DNA from: Mesorhizobium sp. NZP2298
Lineage (GTDB): Bacteria; Pseudomonadota; Alphaproteobacteria; Rhizobiales; Rhizobiaceae
Length of the DNA: 64,000 nt
Assembly: GCF_013170825.1 (NCBI RefSeq)
Contig: NZ_CP033365.1
Coordinates: 2,430,001-2,494,000 of the forward strand
Direction: 5' to 3'
Below, piece after piece: positions 45,395-54,122 of the stretch (the first letter of the stretch is position 1; the number at the start of each line of letters is the position of its first letter). A program made the translations under genes and the position numbers. The notes under the pieces are model-generated. The model was not told the DNA's origin and searched no databases. It was given only the letters and a program-made list of their open reading frames with translations.

Positions 45395-46264
45395 ATGAAG
45401 CGTCGGGACTTCTTGGCGCTGTCGGCGGGTGCTGCGGCGTTTTCCATTCTTCCGACCTCGGTCAGGGCCAATGTGCCGGTTCCCTACGACCGCAACGCCG
45501 AACTCCCATTCAACGACAAAAAATCGTTCATCGACTGGATGGTGGCCAATCGGGGGGAGGATCCGAAGTTCCTGGCCGAGCGATTCGATCGCTTCCAGAT
45601 CATGGTCTACAACAAGGACGTGCTGGACGACCGCAACAAGCGCGCTTTCCTCGCCACTCCGCGCGAGGAATTCGTGCTGCCGCAGAATCTGGCGCGCGCC
45701 TATGATCATGCCTTCCTCGACATCGGCTACGGCGTGACCATTTCCGGCCCGCACCTCGTCGGGCGCATGACGACGGCTATCGACGTGCAGTTTGGCGAAG
45801 CCGTGCTCGAGGTCGGCACCGGCTCCGGCTACCAGTCAGCCTATCTGGCCAATCTCACCGACAAGGTACACACGATCGAGATCATCAATCCGCTGGCACA
45901 GCGCACCCGCCGCACCTATGACGCGCTGATCGATCGCGGCTACAGCGTGTTCGGCTCCGTCACCAGCCGCAGCGCCGACGGCTATTATGGCTGGGAGAGC
46001 GTCGGCCCGTTCGACAAGATCATCGTCACCTGCGGCATCGACCACATCCCGCCGTCGCTGCTGCAGCAGCTCAAGCCCAATGGCGTCATGGTCATTCCGG
46101 TCGGTCCGCCGGGCGCCCAGCACGTGCTCAAGGTGATCAAGCAGCAGCTCGCCGACGGCACGTTCAACATCGTCCGCTCGGACATCTACAATGGCAAGGT
46201 GGTGCCGTTCGTGCCGTTCACCAAGCTGGAAGGCGACCAGATCGTCGGCACGCACAACGGATGA
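45395..46264 (+). CDS. Tat-exported protein-L-isoaspartate O-methyltransferase homologue
   Basis: 289 residues from the ATG at 45395 (GGAGG 7 nt upstream). The N-terminus MKRRDFLALSAGAAAFSILP is a twin-arginine signal with a cut site near SVRA. The mature part is a PCMT-like Rossmann methyltransferase: SAM loop VLEVGTGSGYQSAYLA, HTIEIINPLAQRTRRTYD, and the isoaspartyl-binding end PFDKIIVTCGIDHIPPSLLQQLKPNGVMVIPVG. PCMTs are normally cytosolic, and SAM is not known to be free in the periplasm, so export is odd. It opens a three-gene set with a membrane spermidine-synthase homologue and an exported hydrolase. Confidence 0.88.
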   Translation: MKRRDFLALSAGAAAFSILPTSVRANVPVPYDRNAELPFNDKKSFIDWMVANRGEDPKFLAERFDRFQIMVYNKDVLDDRNKRAFLATPREEFVLPQNLARAYDHAFLDIGYGVTISGPHLVGRMTTAIDVQFGEAVLEVGTGSGYQSAYLANLTDKVHTIEIINPLAQRTRRTYDALIDRGYSVFGSVTSRSADGYYGWESVGPFDKIIVTCGIDHIPPSLLQQLKPNGVMVIPVGPPGAQHVLKVIKQQLADGTFNIVRSDIYNGKVVPFVPFTKLEGDQIVGTHNG

Positions 46265-46318
46265 GTTGGCGCGCCGGTCCAAGCCTGTTGAGCTGAACCG
46301 CCGCATCAAGGGGCTTGA

Positions 46319-49024
46319 ATGACGGCTGTCGTATCGACCTCTCGGCCAAGCATCGCCTCGCTCGAGGCGCCGCGGCTCGCGCACTATCTGGCGGTCGGGC
46401 TGATCGCCGGCGCCATCATCGCGCTGCAGATCGCTGTGATGCGCGTCTTCGCCGTCGGCAGCTGGTCGCATTTCGGCTCGCTGGTGGTCAGCCTCGCCAT
46501 GCTCGGCTTCTCGCTGTCCAGCGTCGTTATCTTCGCCGGCAAGGGCTGGTTCGACCGCCATTGGCAAGGGGCCGCCACGGCGGCCCTGCTGCTGATCGGC
46601 CCGCTCGCGGTCGGCTCCAACCTCATTGCCCAGACAGTGCCGTTCAACGCCATCTTCCTGGTTTCCGACCCCGAGCAGAAATGGCGGCTCCTGGCGAATT
46701 TCCTGCTCTATCTTCTGCCTTTCCTGGCCGGCGCGTTCTTTCTCGGCATCGTCTTCCTGAAAAGCCGCACCGCCTTCGGCCGCGTCTATTTCGCCGACCT
46801 TACCGGCTCGGGGCTGGCCGGCCTCGTGGTTCTGGTGTCGCTTTATCTGTTCGCGCCGGAAACCATCATCGTCGTGCCGTTGCTGCTGTGGGCGGCCGGG
46901 TCGCTGCTGTGGTTCTTCGCCTTCGGCGCCTGGAAAAGCGTTGTCGCAGGGGTTGTCGTGGCGGCGCTGTCGATCGCCGGTTACCTCATGCTGCCAGGCT
47001 GGCTCGGCATCCCCGACATCGCCGTGTCGCAGTACAAGGGTGTCGCCTATGCCCGTAACTTCCCGGACGGCAAACGTATCTACCGCAGCGTCTCGCCCTT
47101 CGGCGACCTGCAGGTCTATGCCAGCTCCTACATGCATTTCGCGCCGGGCCTGAGCGACAATGCCGCCTTCGGCATGCCCGAGGTTCCCGCCAACACTTAT
47201 GTCGGCATGTACCGCGACGGCGACGGGCCGGAAGGCATCATGCGCAATCTGGCGCCGGCCGAGCAGGTCTATTTCCGCTACCTGCCGATGCACTATCCCT
47301 ATGTCATCAAGGACAAGCCCAAGACATTCGTGGTGCAGTTCGGCGGCGGTATCTCGACGCAGGCCGCGCTCAATGCCGGAGCGACCTCGGTGACCGTCGC
47401 CGAGAGCAACCCGATGACGCTGCGGGCGTTCCGGGATCCTGTTCTGAAGGACGTCACCGGCGATATCCTGGCCGAGCCGCGGCTCAAGGTGATCGACTAT
47501 GACGGGCGTCTGTTCCTCGCCAACACGACAGAGCGCTACGACGTCATCGATCTCAGTCTGGCAGACAGCGTCGGCCTGTCCAATCCGGGCGGCTTCGCCA
47601 TTTCGGAGAAATACGCCTACACGCATGAGGCGATGTTGAGCTACATGCACGCGCTGACCGATGGGGGCGTGCTGTCGGTCACCTTGTGGAACAAGGAAGA
47701 GCCGCCGAAATCGGTGCTGAAGCTCTATTCGACCGTTGCCGAGGCAGCGAAAACCTTCGACCCGCAAGGCGCTGCCAACGATATCTTCGCCGTGTCGAGT
47801 TACCTGTCGACCACGACTGTGCTGTTCAAGCGCGGCGGCTTCAGCGAGGCCGAAATCAAGACGCTGCGCGACTACACCAGGTCGATGTCCTGGGAAGAGG
47901 TCTATTATCCAGGAATGGTTTATGACGGTTCGGGCGCGCAAAAGGTGCTCGATGATTACCGCGCCTCGATCTTCGGCAGCGGACAGGACGCGACGCTGAC
48001 GCAGCCCGCCGCCGATGCGACCGCGCCAGCCGACGCTACCGCGCCCGCAAATCCCGACTGCGATCCGACGGCGCCTGCCGATCCGACGCTCGACGCCTGC
48101 GCGGGCGCCGGCGGCGATGCCGGCCCGCAGGTGCTGCCGGCGACGGAACTGCAGCGCATGACATGGCACGCGCTTTTGACCGGCGGCTGGGAGAGGTTGG
48201 CCAGCGATTACGTCTTCGATGTGCGGGCGCTCAGCAACGACCAGCCCTATTTCGCTGCCTATGTGAAGGTCGCCGACCTGCCGCGCACGCTGGACCGGCT
48301 CGACCTGTTCCAGGACGATTGGGGCTACCTGTTGATCTGGGCGACGCTCGGCATCGCCTGCATCACCGCGGCATCGCTGGTGCTGCTGCCGGTCCTCCTC
48401 GGCTGGCGCATCGTGTTCTCGCGCTCGCGCGGCAAGCTCGGCACCATCCTCTATTTCGCCTGTCTGGGCCTCGGCTACATCATGGTCGAGGTCGGGTTGA
48501 TCAGCCGCTTCACCGTGGCGCTCGCCAATCCGACCGTGTCGGCCTCGGTGCTGATCTCCTCGATGCTGGTGTTTTCCGGGCTCGGCAGCCTGTTCGCCGA
48601 GCGCATCTTCGACCGCGCCAGGACGCTGCTGCCCGTTGTGCTGCTGGCAGTCTGCGTGCTGCTGCTCGCCTATGGCTTCTATCTGTCGCCGGTGCTCGAC
48701 CGGATCGGCGCCTATCCCTATGCGGTGCGGCTGCTGCTCTGCTTCCTGCTGGTGTCGCCGCCGGCCTTCCTGATGGGCATGCCGATGGCCACCGCCATGA
48801 CCTGGCTGGCGCGGCTCGGCAAGGAGCATCTTTTCGTCTGGGCGTGGGGCATCAATGGCTGTTTCTCGGTCATCGGCTCCGCTGCCGTGCCGATCATCGC
48901 CACCAGCTTCGGGCTGAGCGCCGTGCTGCAATGGTCGGCGATCGCCTATCTCATCGCCATCCCCGCCTTCTTCGCCGTGCTGTTGCCGTCGAAGGCGCCT
49001 GATGTGCGGCTGGTGGCGGCCTGA
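46319..49024 (+). CDS. Membrane protein with internal spermidine-synthase-like domain
   Basis: 901 residues. Residues 20-230 hold about seven membrane helices; residues 235-550 form a soluble spermidine/spermine synthase-like Rossmann domain (FVVQFGGGISTQAALNAGATSVTVAE, LSLADSVGLSNPGGF, YTHEAMLSYMHALTDGGVLSVTLW). A Pro/Ala/Asp linker (about 555-604) leads to a second membrane block (to 893). In true synthases a GGGxG loop binds decarboxylated SAM; here FGGGIS is related but not identical. The domain may transfer aminopropyl or methyl groups or may be a sensor. It sits 54 bp after the methyltransferase and overlaps the next gene by one base. Confidence 0.88.
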   Translation: MTAVVSTSRPSIASLEAPRLAHYLAVGLIAGAIIALQIAVMRVFAVGSWSHFGSLVVSLAMLGFSLSSVVIFAGKGWFDRHWQGAATAALLLIGPLAVGSNLIAQTVPFNAIFLVSDPEQKWRLLANFLLYLLPFLAGAFFLGIVFLKSRTAFGRVYFADLTGSGLAGLVVLVSLYLFAPETIIVVPLLLWAAGSLLWFFAFGAWKSVVAGVVVAALSIAGYLMLPGWLGIPDIAVSQYKGVAYARNFPDGKRIYRSVSPFGDLQVYASSYMHFAPGLSDNAAFGMPEVPANTYVGMYRDGDGPEGIMRNLAPAEQVYFRYLPMHYPYVIKDKPKTFVVQFGGGISTQAALNAGATSVTVAESNPMTLRAFRDPVLKDVTGDILAEPRLKVIDYDGRLFLANTTERYDVIDLSLADSVGLSNPGGFAISEKYAYTHEAMLSYMHALTDGGVLSVTLWNKEEPPKSVLKLYSTVAEAAKTFDPQGAANDIFAVSSYLSTTTVLFKRGGFSEAEIKTLRDYTRSMSWEEVYYPGMVYDGSGAQKVLDDYRASIFGSGQDATLTQPAADATAPADATAPANPDCDPTAPADPTLDACAGAGGDAGPQVLPATELQRMTWHALLTGGWERLASDYVFDVRALSNDQPYFAAYVKVADLPRTLDRLDLFQDDWGYLLIWATLGIACITAASLVLLPVLLGWRIVFSRSRGKLGTILYFACLGLGYIMVEVGLISRFTVALANPTVSASVLISSMLVFSGLGSLFAERIFDRARTLLPVVLLAVCVLLLAYGFYLSPVLDRIGAYPYAVRLLLCFLLVSPPAFLMGMPMATAMTWLARLGKEHLFVWAWGINGCFSVIGSAAVPIIATSFGLSAVLQWSAIAYLIAIPAFFAVLLPSKAPDVRLVAA

Positions 49025-49959
49025 TGCCGGACCGGCGCGCCATCGTTGCCGGACTGCTGGCCACGGCCGCGTTTCCGGTGGCAAGCCAGGGGGCGCGCTT
49101 ACACAAGGCCATCTCGACCATCGTGCCGTTCAAGGCGTCACCCTTTCCCTACCGGGGCAAGCTGCCCGATGGCTCCGCGCCGTTTCTCGACGTGACGGCG
49201 GCGGACGGAAGGCGCGGCCACACCTCACCGCGCGGCGGCGTCTATTGGGAAGATGAGACCTATTCCGACCGCTCGACGCTGCTGGCCGTGCCAAAAGGGT
49301 TCGATCCGGCAAAGCCGGCGGTCATCGTCGTATTCTTCCATGGCAACGGCGCAACCTTGCAGCGCGATGTCGTCGGCCGCCAGCGGGTCGTCTCGCAGGT
49401 CGCGGCGTCCGGCCTCAACGCCGTGCTGGTGGCGCCGCAATTCGCCAGCAATGCGCAGGATTCCAGCGCCGGCAATTTCTGGACGCCGGGTTATTTTGCG
49501 AAATTCATGGCAGAGGCGGCGCAAGGCCTGGCCAAATTGAGCGGTGCCAAAACGGCAAGGTTCGACGCCATGCCGGTGGTGCTGGTCGCCTATAGCGGCG
49601 GCTACAACCCGACCGCTTTCGTGCTCAGGAATGGCGACATCAGTGCACGCCTGTTCGGCGTCATCCTTCTCGACGCCGTCTTCGACGAGGCCGACATTTT
49701 CGCCAACTGGGTCGCGCAGCACCGGAAGCGTTTCTTCGTCAGCGCCTATGGCAAATCCTCGGCCTCCGGCAATGCCGAGATCAGGCAGTTGCTGGCGGGC
49801 CAGGGCATCAACGCCAGTTCCGATCCGCCCCGCAGCCTCGAAGCCGGCACTATCGCGTTGCTTGCCTCGGATGCCGCGCACGACACGTTCGTCACCCGCG
49901 CCTTCGTCGGCAACCCGGTGCAGTGGTTGCTTGCCCGGCTGCACGGGTTCCAGCGCTAG
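49024..49959 (+). CDS. Exported alpha/beta-hydrolase-like protein
   Basis: 311 residues. MPDRRAIVAGLLATAAFPVASQGA is an Arg-Arg/hydrophobic signal sequence. The body has an alpha/beta-hydrolase pattern: VIVVFFHGNGATLQRD (oxyanion strand), VVLVAYSGGYNPTA (nucleophile Ser in AYSGGY) and a late His (DAAHDTF). The ATG shares one base with the stop of the upstream gene (TGATG), indicating coupled translation and joint function with the membrane spermidine-synthase homologue. The substrate is unknown. Confidence 0.8.
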   Translation: MPDRRAIVAGLLATAAFPVASQGARLHKAISTIVPFKASPFPYRGKLPDGSAPFLDVTAADGRRGHTSPRGGVYWEDETYSDRSTLLAVPKGFDPAKPAVIVVFFHGNGATLQRDVVGRQRVVSQVAASGLNAVLVAPQFASNAQDSSAGNFWTPGYFAKFMAEAAQGLAKLSGAKTARFDAMPVVLVAYSGGYNPTAFVLRNGDISARLFGVILLDAVFDEADIFANWVAQHRKRFFVSAYGKSSASGNAEIRQLLAGQGINASSDPPRSLEAGTIALLASDAAHDTFVTRAFVGNPVQWLLARLHGFQR

Positions 49960-49982
49960 ATTTGGAGGCTCAATTCCCGGCC

Positions 49983-50260
49983 ATGCTTCTGACCGCCATC
50001 GTCATTGCCCAGATATTGGACCCGCTCAGGATCCTGCTGGTCGGGATCGCGTATTTCCTCAGCCGGGTGGCCAAGCGGCCAAGCGTCGGATGGCTTGGAT
50101 TGTTCGTGGCGATTGTTGTCATAGCCGCCGGATTTCCGTTCATGGTCTTTGGCCAGTCCGGCGATATCGCCTGGACGACCGCCGCGATCGGCGTGATCGC
50201 GAACGCGCTCATAGCGGCGCAGTGGCCGGGCTTCTACGGCTCCAGAGGCTGTTTTTCTAA
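49983..50260 (+). pseudogene. Small membrane protein with no stop at a natural length (possible frameshift)
   Basis: From the ATG at 49983 the frame gives a typical three-helix small membrane protein: LLTAIVIAQILDPLRILLVGIAYFLSR, SVGWLGLFVAIVVIAAGFPFMVFG, TTAAIGVIANALIAAQWPGF. After about 90 codons it keeps open for 900 bp more, antisense to the LysR gene, which is implausible. A TAA in another frame at 50258-50260 is where a related gene could end, so a frameshift or loss of the stop is likely. End point is approximate. Confidence 0.4.
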
Positions 50261-50288
50261 GGCGCGCCGGGCGACATGCATTGGAGTT

Positions 50289-51218
50289 TCATCGCGGCAG
50301 GGCGCCATCGATGCCGGCGCCGGCCGCCGCCAGAAGCGCCGCCGCCACCGTCGCGGCGTGGCGCGCCTTCGGGCCGTGCTCGGGCCACACGATGCGACGC
50401 CCTATGGTCAGTGCCGGTACTTCGCGCGCGATCTCGACGAGGTGGCCCGCGTCGAGATGGCGGCGCAGCACCAGTTCGCTGGCCAGCAACGCACCCATGC
50501 CGGCGATCGCCGCTTGCGCGGCGACGATCGTCAAACCGAAGCGCGGACCCTGGTCGATGTCCTTCCTTTGTCGCGCCGCCACGACGAACCAGTCCCGCCA
50601 GGTGGGATAGACATCGTCGCCCATCATCGGGTCGATGTGCAGCAGCGGCATCCTGTCCAGCACTTCGGCCCTGTCCGTCCCGGCACGATCCTGGACCAGC
50701 GCCGGTGCGCAGGCGGGGATGACCCGTTCGGTGAAGAGGTCGAGTGCGGCGATGTCAGATGCCGATCCCTTGCGGTAGCTGATGGCGAGGTCGATACCTT
50801 CCTCCGCCATGGCATCGAGTCCAACGGAAGCGACGATGCGAATCTCGAGCCGCCGCAAGGCCGGCCGCACCATGGCCAGGCGCGGCGCCAGCCAGAGCGA
50901 AGCGAAAGATGGATCGGCCGAGATGGTGAAGGTTTCGGCCTGGCGTTCGAAGCGCAGCCGGCGCATGCCGGAGGCCAGCGCATCGAAGGCGCGATCGATA
51001 TCGGGCAAGGCGGCCTCGGCGGCACGGGTGAGCACGATGCCGTTGCCCTCGCGCCGGACCAGCTTGACGCCGAGTCGCTCTTCCAGCTGCCGGATCTGGT
51101 GGCCGACAGCGCCGGGCGTGACGCCCAACTCTTCGGCCGCGCGCGTCAGACTGCCGGCCCTGGCGGCGGCCACCAGCGCTCGCAACCCCGACAGCGGTAA
51201 ATCCCTAAGCGTCGTCAT
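50289..51218 (-). CDS. LysR-family transcriptional regulator (GcvA-like)
   Basis: 309 residues: winged helix-turn-helix at 8-65 (LSGLRALVAAARAGSLTRAAEELGVTPGAVGHQIRQLEERLGVKL) and a periplasmic-binding-protein-type effector domain (FTISADPSFASLWLAPRLAMV, GIDLAISYRKGS, TEVIPACAPALV-like segment). The GAVGHQIRxLE recognition helix is typical of the GcvA subgroup. Divergent by 100 bp from a dioxygenase gene, which it probably controls. Confidence 0.94.
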   Translation of the reverse strand: MTTLRDLPLSGLRALVAAARAGSLTRAAEELGVTPGAVGHQIRQLEERLGVKLVRREGNGIVLTRAAEAALPDIDRAFDALASGMRRLRFERQAETFTISADPSFASLWLAPRLAMVRPALRRLEIRIVASVGLDAMAEEGIDLAISYRKGSASDIAALDLFTERVIPACAPALVQDRAGTDRAEVLDRMPLLHIDPMMGDDVYPTWRDWFVVAARQRKDIDQGPRFGLTIVAAQAAIAGMGALLASELVLRRHLDAGHLVEIAREVPALTIGRRIVWPEHGPKARHAATVAAALLAAAGAGIDGALPR

Positions 51219-51318
51219 GTTTTGAATTTACCTCAAAACCTGGAGAAGGGAACTCGTTTGAGTGCTGGACTTTCCTTGCCTAGGCTGGTCGAGGAAATTC
51301 AACCGCAGGGGAAGCCAG

Positions 51319-52518
51319 ATGCTCGACACGCCAAAGCAACAGCAAAGACATGCCGTCGCGCCAGTCCGCGCCATGCGCGTGGAAGGCGCACGCATTGCCG
51401 TCGAATTGGCGGACGGCCGATCGGCAAAACTCTCGACGCGCTGGCTGCGGCTGGCCTGCGAATGCGGGCAATGTGGCGACACCGCCTCGGGCAAGAGGTG
51501 GCTGACGCCGGCTGATGTCGACAAGGCAATCCATGCAGAAAGTTTCGATGTCTCCGTGCCGGGGCAGGTCACGGCCATCTGGCAGGACGGGCATGTGTCG
51601 CATTACGATCCGACCTTCCTGGCGGGTCATGCCGGCGGCTCGGGTCCGGGCCGTTTCACGCCGCAAATGTGGAATAACGATCTCACCGCACGGCTCGGCC
51701 GCTTCGCCTTCGACGCGGTGGTCGCGGAGGACGAAGCGCTATTCCAGTCGCTCCGGGCGCTAAGGGATCACGGCATAGCGATGCTGACCGGCGTGCCGGC
51801 CGAGACGGAAGCAACCGCGCGGGTCGCCGGCCGCTACGGGCCGATCCGCGAGACGAGTTACGGCAAGGTGTTCGACCTCATCTCGCGGCCGGATGCGCGG
51901 GTGGCGGGCGAGACGGCGCGGGCGCAGATCCCGCACACGGACGAGCCGTTCCGCTACGCGCCGCCGGGCTTCATCTTCTTCCACGCCATCCGTACGGGCG
52001 CCGGCGCCGGCGGCACGTCGCTGATGGTCGACGGCTTTCATGTCGCCGAACGGATGCGGACGCGCACGCCCGACCTGTTCGATCTCTTGACGCGGCACGG
52101 TGTTACCTTTCACCGCGAACATGAAGGCGAGGTTTTCTTCAGCGCCGAGGCGCATGTCATCAGCCTCGATGCGGCAGGCGCGGTCACCGGCATCCGCTAC
52201 AATGACCGCTGCCTGGCGCCGCAATGGGCGCCTGAAGACCAGATCGACGGCCTGATCGAGGCGCTGGCGGAGCTGACGCGGCTGATCTGCGATCCGCAGA
52301 ACCAGTTCCAGCACCAGTTGCAGCCCGGCGAAGTGTTGGTCTTCGACAACCAGCGCGTCCTGCATGGCCGAAGCGCCTTTGATCCAACGCTTGCGGTGCG
52401 GCATCTCAGAAGCTGCAACATCGACCGCGACGGCGTGCACAGCGCGTTTCGCTCGCTGGCCAGACGGTTCGCGCCCGAGGAGGCCGAGGCGGTGCTGTAT
52501 CAGGGGGCGATTTTTTGA
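51319..52518 (+). CDS. TauD/TfdA-family dioxygenase, gamma-butyrobetaine hydroxylase-like
   Basis: 399 residues from the ATG at 51319 (AGGGGAAG upstream). An N-terminal DUF971-type domain (LSTRWLRLACECGQCGDTASGKRW, with Cys residues likely binding zinc) is followed by a 2-oxoglutarate/Fe(II) dioxygenase domain with HTDEPF (metal ligands His and Asp) and a distal His in DNQRVLHGRSAF, plus RHLRSCNIDRD for 2-oxoglutarate. The domain pair is that of gamma-butyrobetaine and trimethyllysine hydroxylases of the carnitine pathway. The substrate here is inferred and could be another betaine. LysR regulator divergent. Confidence 0.9.
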   Translation: MLDTPKQQQRHAVAPVRAMRVEGARIAVELADGRSAKLSTRWLRLACECGQCGDTASGKRWLTPADVDKAIHAESFDVSVPGQVTAIWQDGHVSHYDPTFLAGHAGGSGPGRFTPQMWNNDLTARLGRFAFDAVVAEDEALFQSLRALRDHGIAMLTGVPAETEATARVAGRYGPIRETSYGKVFDLISRPDARVAGETARAQIPHTDEPFRYAPPGFIFFHAIRTGAGAGGTSLMVDGFHVAERMRTRTPDLFDLLTRHGVTFHREHEGEVFFSAEAHVISLDAAGAVTGIRYNDRCLAPQWAPEDQIDGLIEALAELTRLICDPQNQFQHQLQPGEVLVFDNQRVLHGRSAFDPTLAVRHLRSCNIDRDGVHSAFRSLARRFAPEEAEAVLYQGAIF

Positions 52519-52540
52519 GGCGCATTGATATTCAGGTGAT

Positions 52541-52660
52541 GCCGGTCTGCAAACGGTGGTTTCCTGCGCTTCCGGTGCTCACGTACCCAAAAGTACGCTC
52601 CGCTCCGGTTCTCGGAACCCACCGTTTTCGACTCGGCCTGTCCTGAATCTCAACACGCCT
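52541..52660 (+). repeat. Dispersed intergenic repeat, copy 2
   Basis: Matches 22464-22600 over its whole length apart from a missing internal segment. The ends AACGGTGGTTTCC and GGAACCCACCGTT are inverted repeats, so the transcript would fold into one long hairpin with the inner CGTAC/GTACG stem. Confidence 0.88.
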
Positions 52661-52695
52661 TGCAGCGCGCTCCTCTCGACTTGAGATGACTTTTC

Positions 52696-53952
52696 TTAGT
52701 TAAACCACAGCGCGAACGTCAAAAACCCGCCGCCGCCGAACTCTCGTTGGATCTGGTCGAAATCCTCGCTGGTCAGGATCCTGCCGCTTTCGAGGTAGGG
52801 CGCGATGCCGGGGCCAGTAATCGACAGCACCAGGTCGAAGGGCTTGGGTTCGTCGAAGAAGCGCTTCATGTTGATGCCCTTGCCGGTGATACGGAAATGC
52901 GGCAGCAGCGCCCGGCCTTCGAGCAGGTCCTCGGCCATGGTCAAGGCGGCGAGCCAGGCTTGCACCTGTTCCTCGCCGACTTCGAGGCCCGTCAGCGGGT
53001 TCTCGCCCTTCTGCTGCGGACCGGGCAGCCATTCGCGGTCATTGTCGGTCTCGGCGCGGATCGCCTTCCAGTCCTCGCGCGACAACCGGATCATTTCGAG
53101 CAATTCCTGGCGCGCCGCCTTGCGGCGTTCCGGCTCGACCACCGGCCAGTTGATCATGTGCACCATCGAGATGAAATCGGCGATGCGCCATTCCGAGGAG
53201 AAGATGTTCGACCCCATCTCGCTCGGCGGCGGCACGAGAATATCCTGCAGCGGCAGCTTGGCGCGCGGGAACAGCATGTGGAACGAGCCGTCGAAAGTGC
53301 TCCTGAAATCATGCGCCAGCCAGAAATCGGCCTGCGCCATCAGGAACTCGGCATAGCCCTGCAGCCAGTAGCCGTCGGCGCGGTCGAAGCGGAAGGTGAG
53401 CGCGGGTGCGCTATCGCCTTGCGAGATACTGCCACGCGACAGCGCGGCCATGATGGCCGCCATGCTCTCATCCGGGGCGATGGTGCCGTCCTCGTTGAGG
53501 TCGATGCCGACATGGGTGAGGTCGATGACCATGCCGATATCGGCATTGGCCGGAACCGAGCCCAGCGTCGCGGCGGATTTTTCCAGCCGGTCGCGGAAGG
53601 CAACCAGTATGGCGCGGAACTCTTCATAGGTCAGCGGCTCGGGGTTTGGGTTTGATGGCACCGGCAGCTGCATCAGCGGCAGCATGAAGGATTGCGGGCT
53701 TTCGAAACCGTGGCGATGAAGGCCGCTGGCGAGCAACTCCAGTGCGGTGAAAAATTCGCCGGCGCCGGCGGCATAGGACGATGCCGGATCTTTCGCCGCG
53801 GCGGCCTCCAACGTCGACAGGGCGCTGTCGCGCGCGGCCACGGTCTTCGCCTCGAACAGCGCGGTTGCCGCTTCGGGCATGGCGGCGCCGGCGGAAGACA
53901 AGGGCAAAAGCACAATGAAGGCGGATGCCAGCAGGCTTGCTATTCGTGTCAT
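52696..53952 (-). CDS. Secreted protein with EF-hand loop, function unknown
   Basis: 418 residues from the ATG at 53952 (GGGAGGGG upstream). A signal peptide, TRIASLLASAFIVLLPLSSAGAA, is followed by a mostly helical region. One clear calcium-binding EF-hand loop, DLNEDGTIAPDE, with ligands at positions 1, 3, 5, 7, 9 and 12, lies after MVIDLTHVGI near residue 155. Further on, FRFDRADGYWLQGYAEFLMAQAD, EWRIADFISMVHMINWPV and PHFRITGKGINMKRFFDEP belong to a large uncharacterised secreted domain known in alphaproteobacteria. I assign no enzymatic role. Confidence 0.85.
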   Translation of the reverse strand: MTRIASLLASAFIVLLPLSSAGAAMPEAATALFEAKTVAARDSALSTLEAAAAKDPASSYAAGAGEFFTALELLASGLHRHGFESPQSFMLPLMQLPVPSNPNPEPLTYEEFRAILVAFRDRLEKSAATLGSVPANADIGMVIDLTHVGIDLNEDGTIAPDESMAAIMAALSRGSISQGDSAPALTFRFDRADGYWLQGYAEFLMAQADFWLAHDFRSTFDGSFHMLFPRAKLPLQDILVPPPSEMGSNIFSSEWRIADFISMVHMINWPVVEPERRKAARQELLEMIRLSREDWKAIRAETDNDREWLPGPQQKGENPLTGLEVGEEQVQAWLAALTMAEDLLEGRALLPHFRITGKGINMKRFFDEPKPFDLVLSITGPGIAPYLESGRILTSEDFDQIQREFGGGGFLTFALWFN

Positions 53953-54122
53953 CTTTCCCCTCCCAAGCATTTGTCGCCGACAATCATACACAGATTTGGG
54001 CTATTTGAGGCATCGCGCCTGTCAGCGCCAATGCACTGTCCACTTCGTTGCATGATTGTCGAGGGGTGTGCTTCTACCCGCCTTCCGGAGCGTCTACACA
54101 AAGGCAAACGATTGGGCATTGC

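Noticed and set aside
45836..49084. A 1082-codon open frame antisense to the methyltransferase and spermidine-synthase-like genes
   Set aside because: It is opposite two genes with clear motifs and ribosome sites; its translation is low-complexity (Gln/Arg/His/Asp-rich) with no domain.
54048..54122. Longer N-terminus for the CapA-like protein from a TTG at 54048
   Set aside because: The added 25 residues are Cys/Arg-rich and not protein-like, and no ribosome site precedes the TTG.
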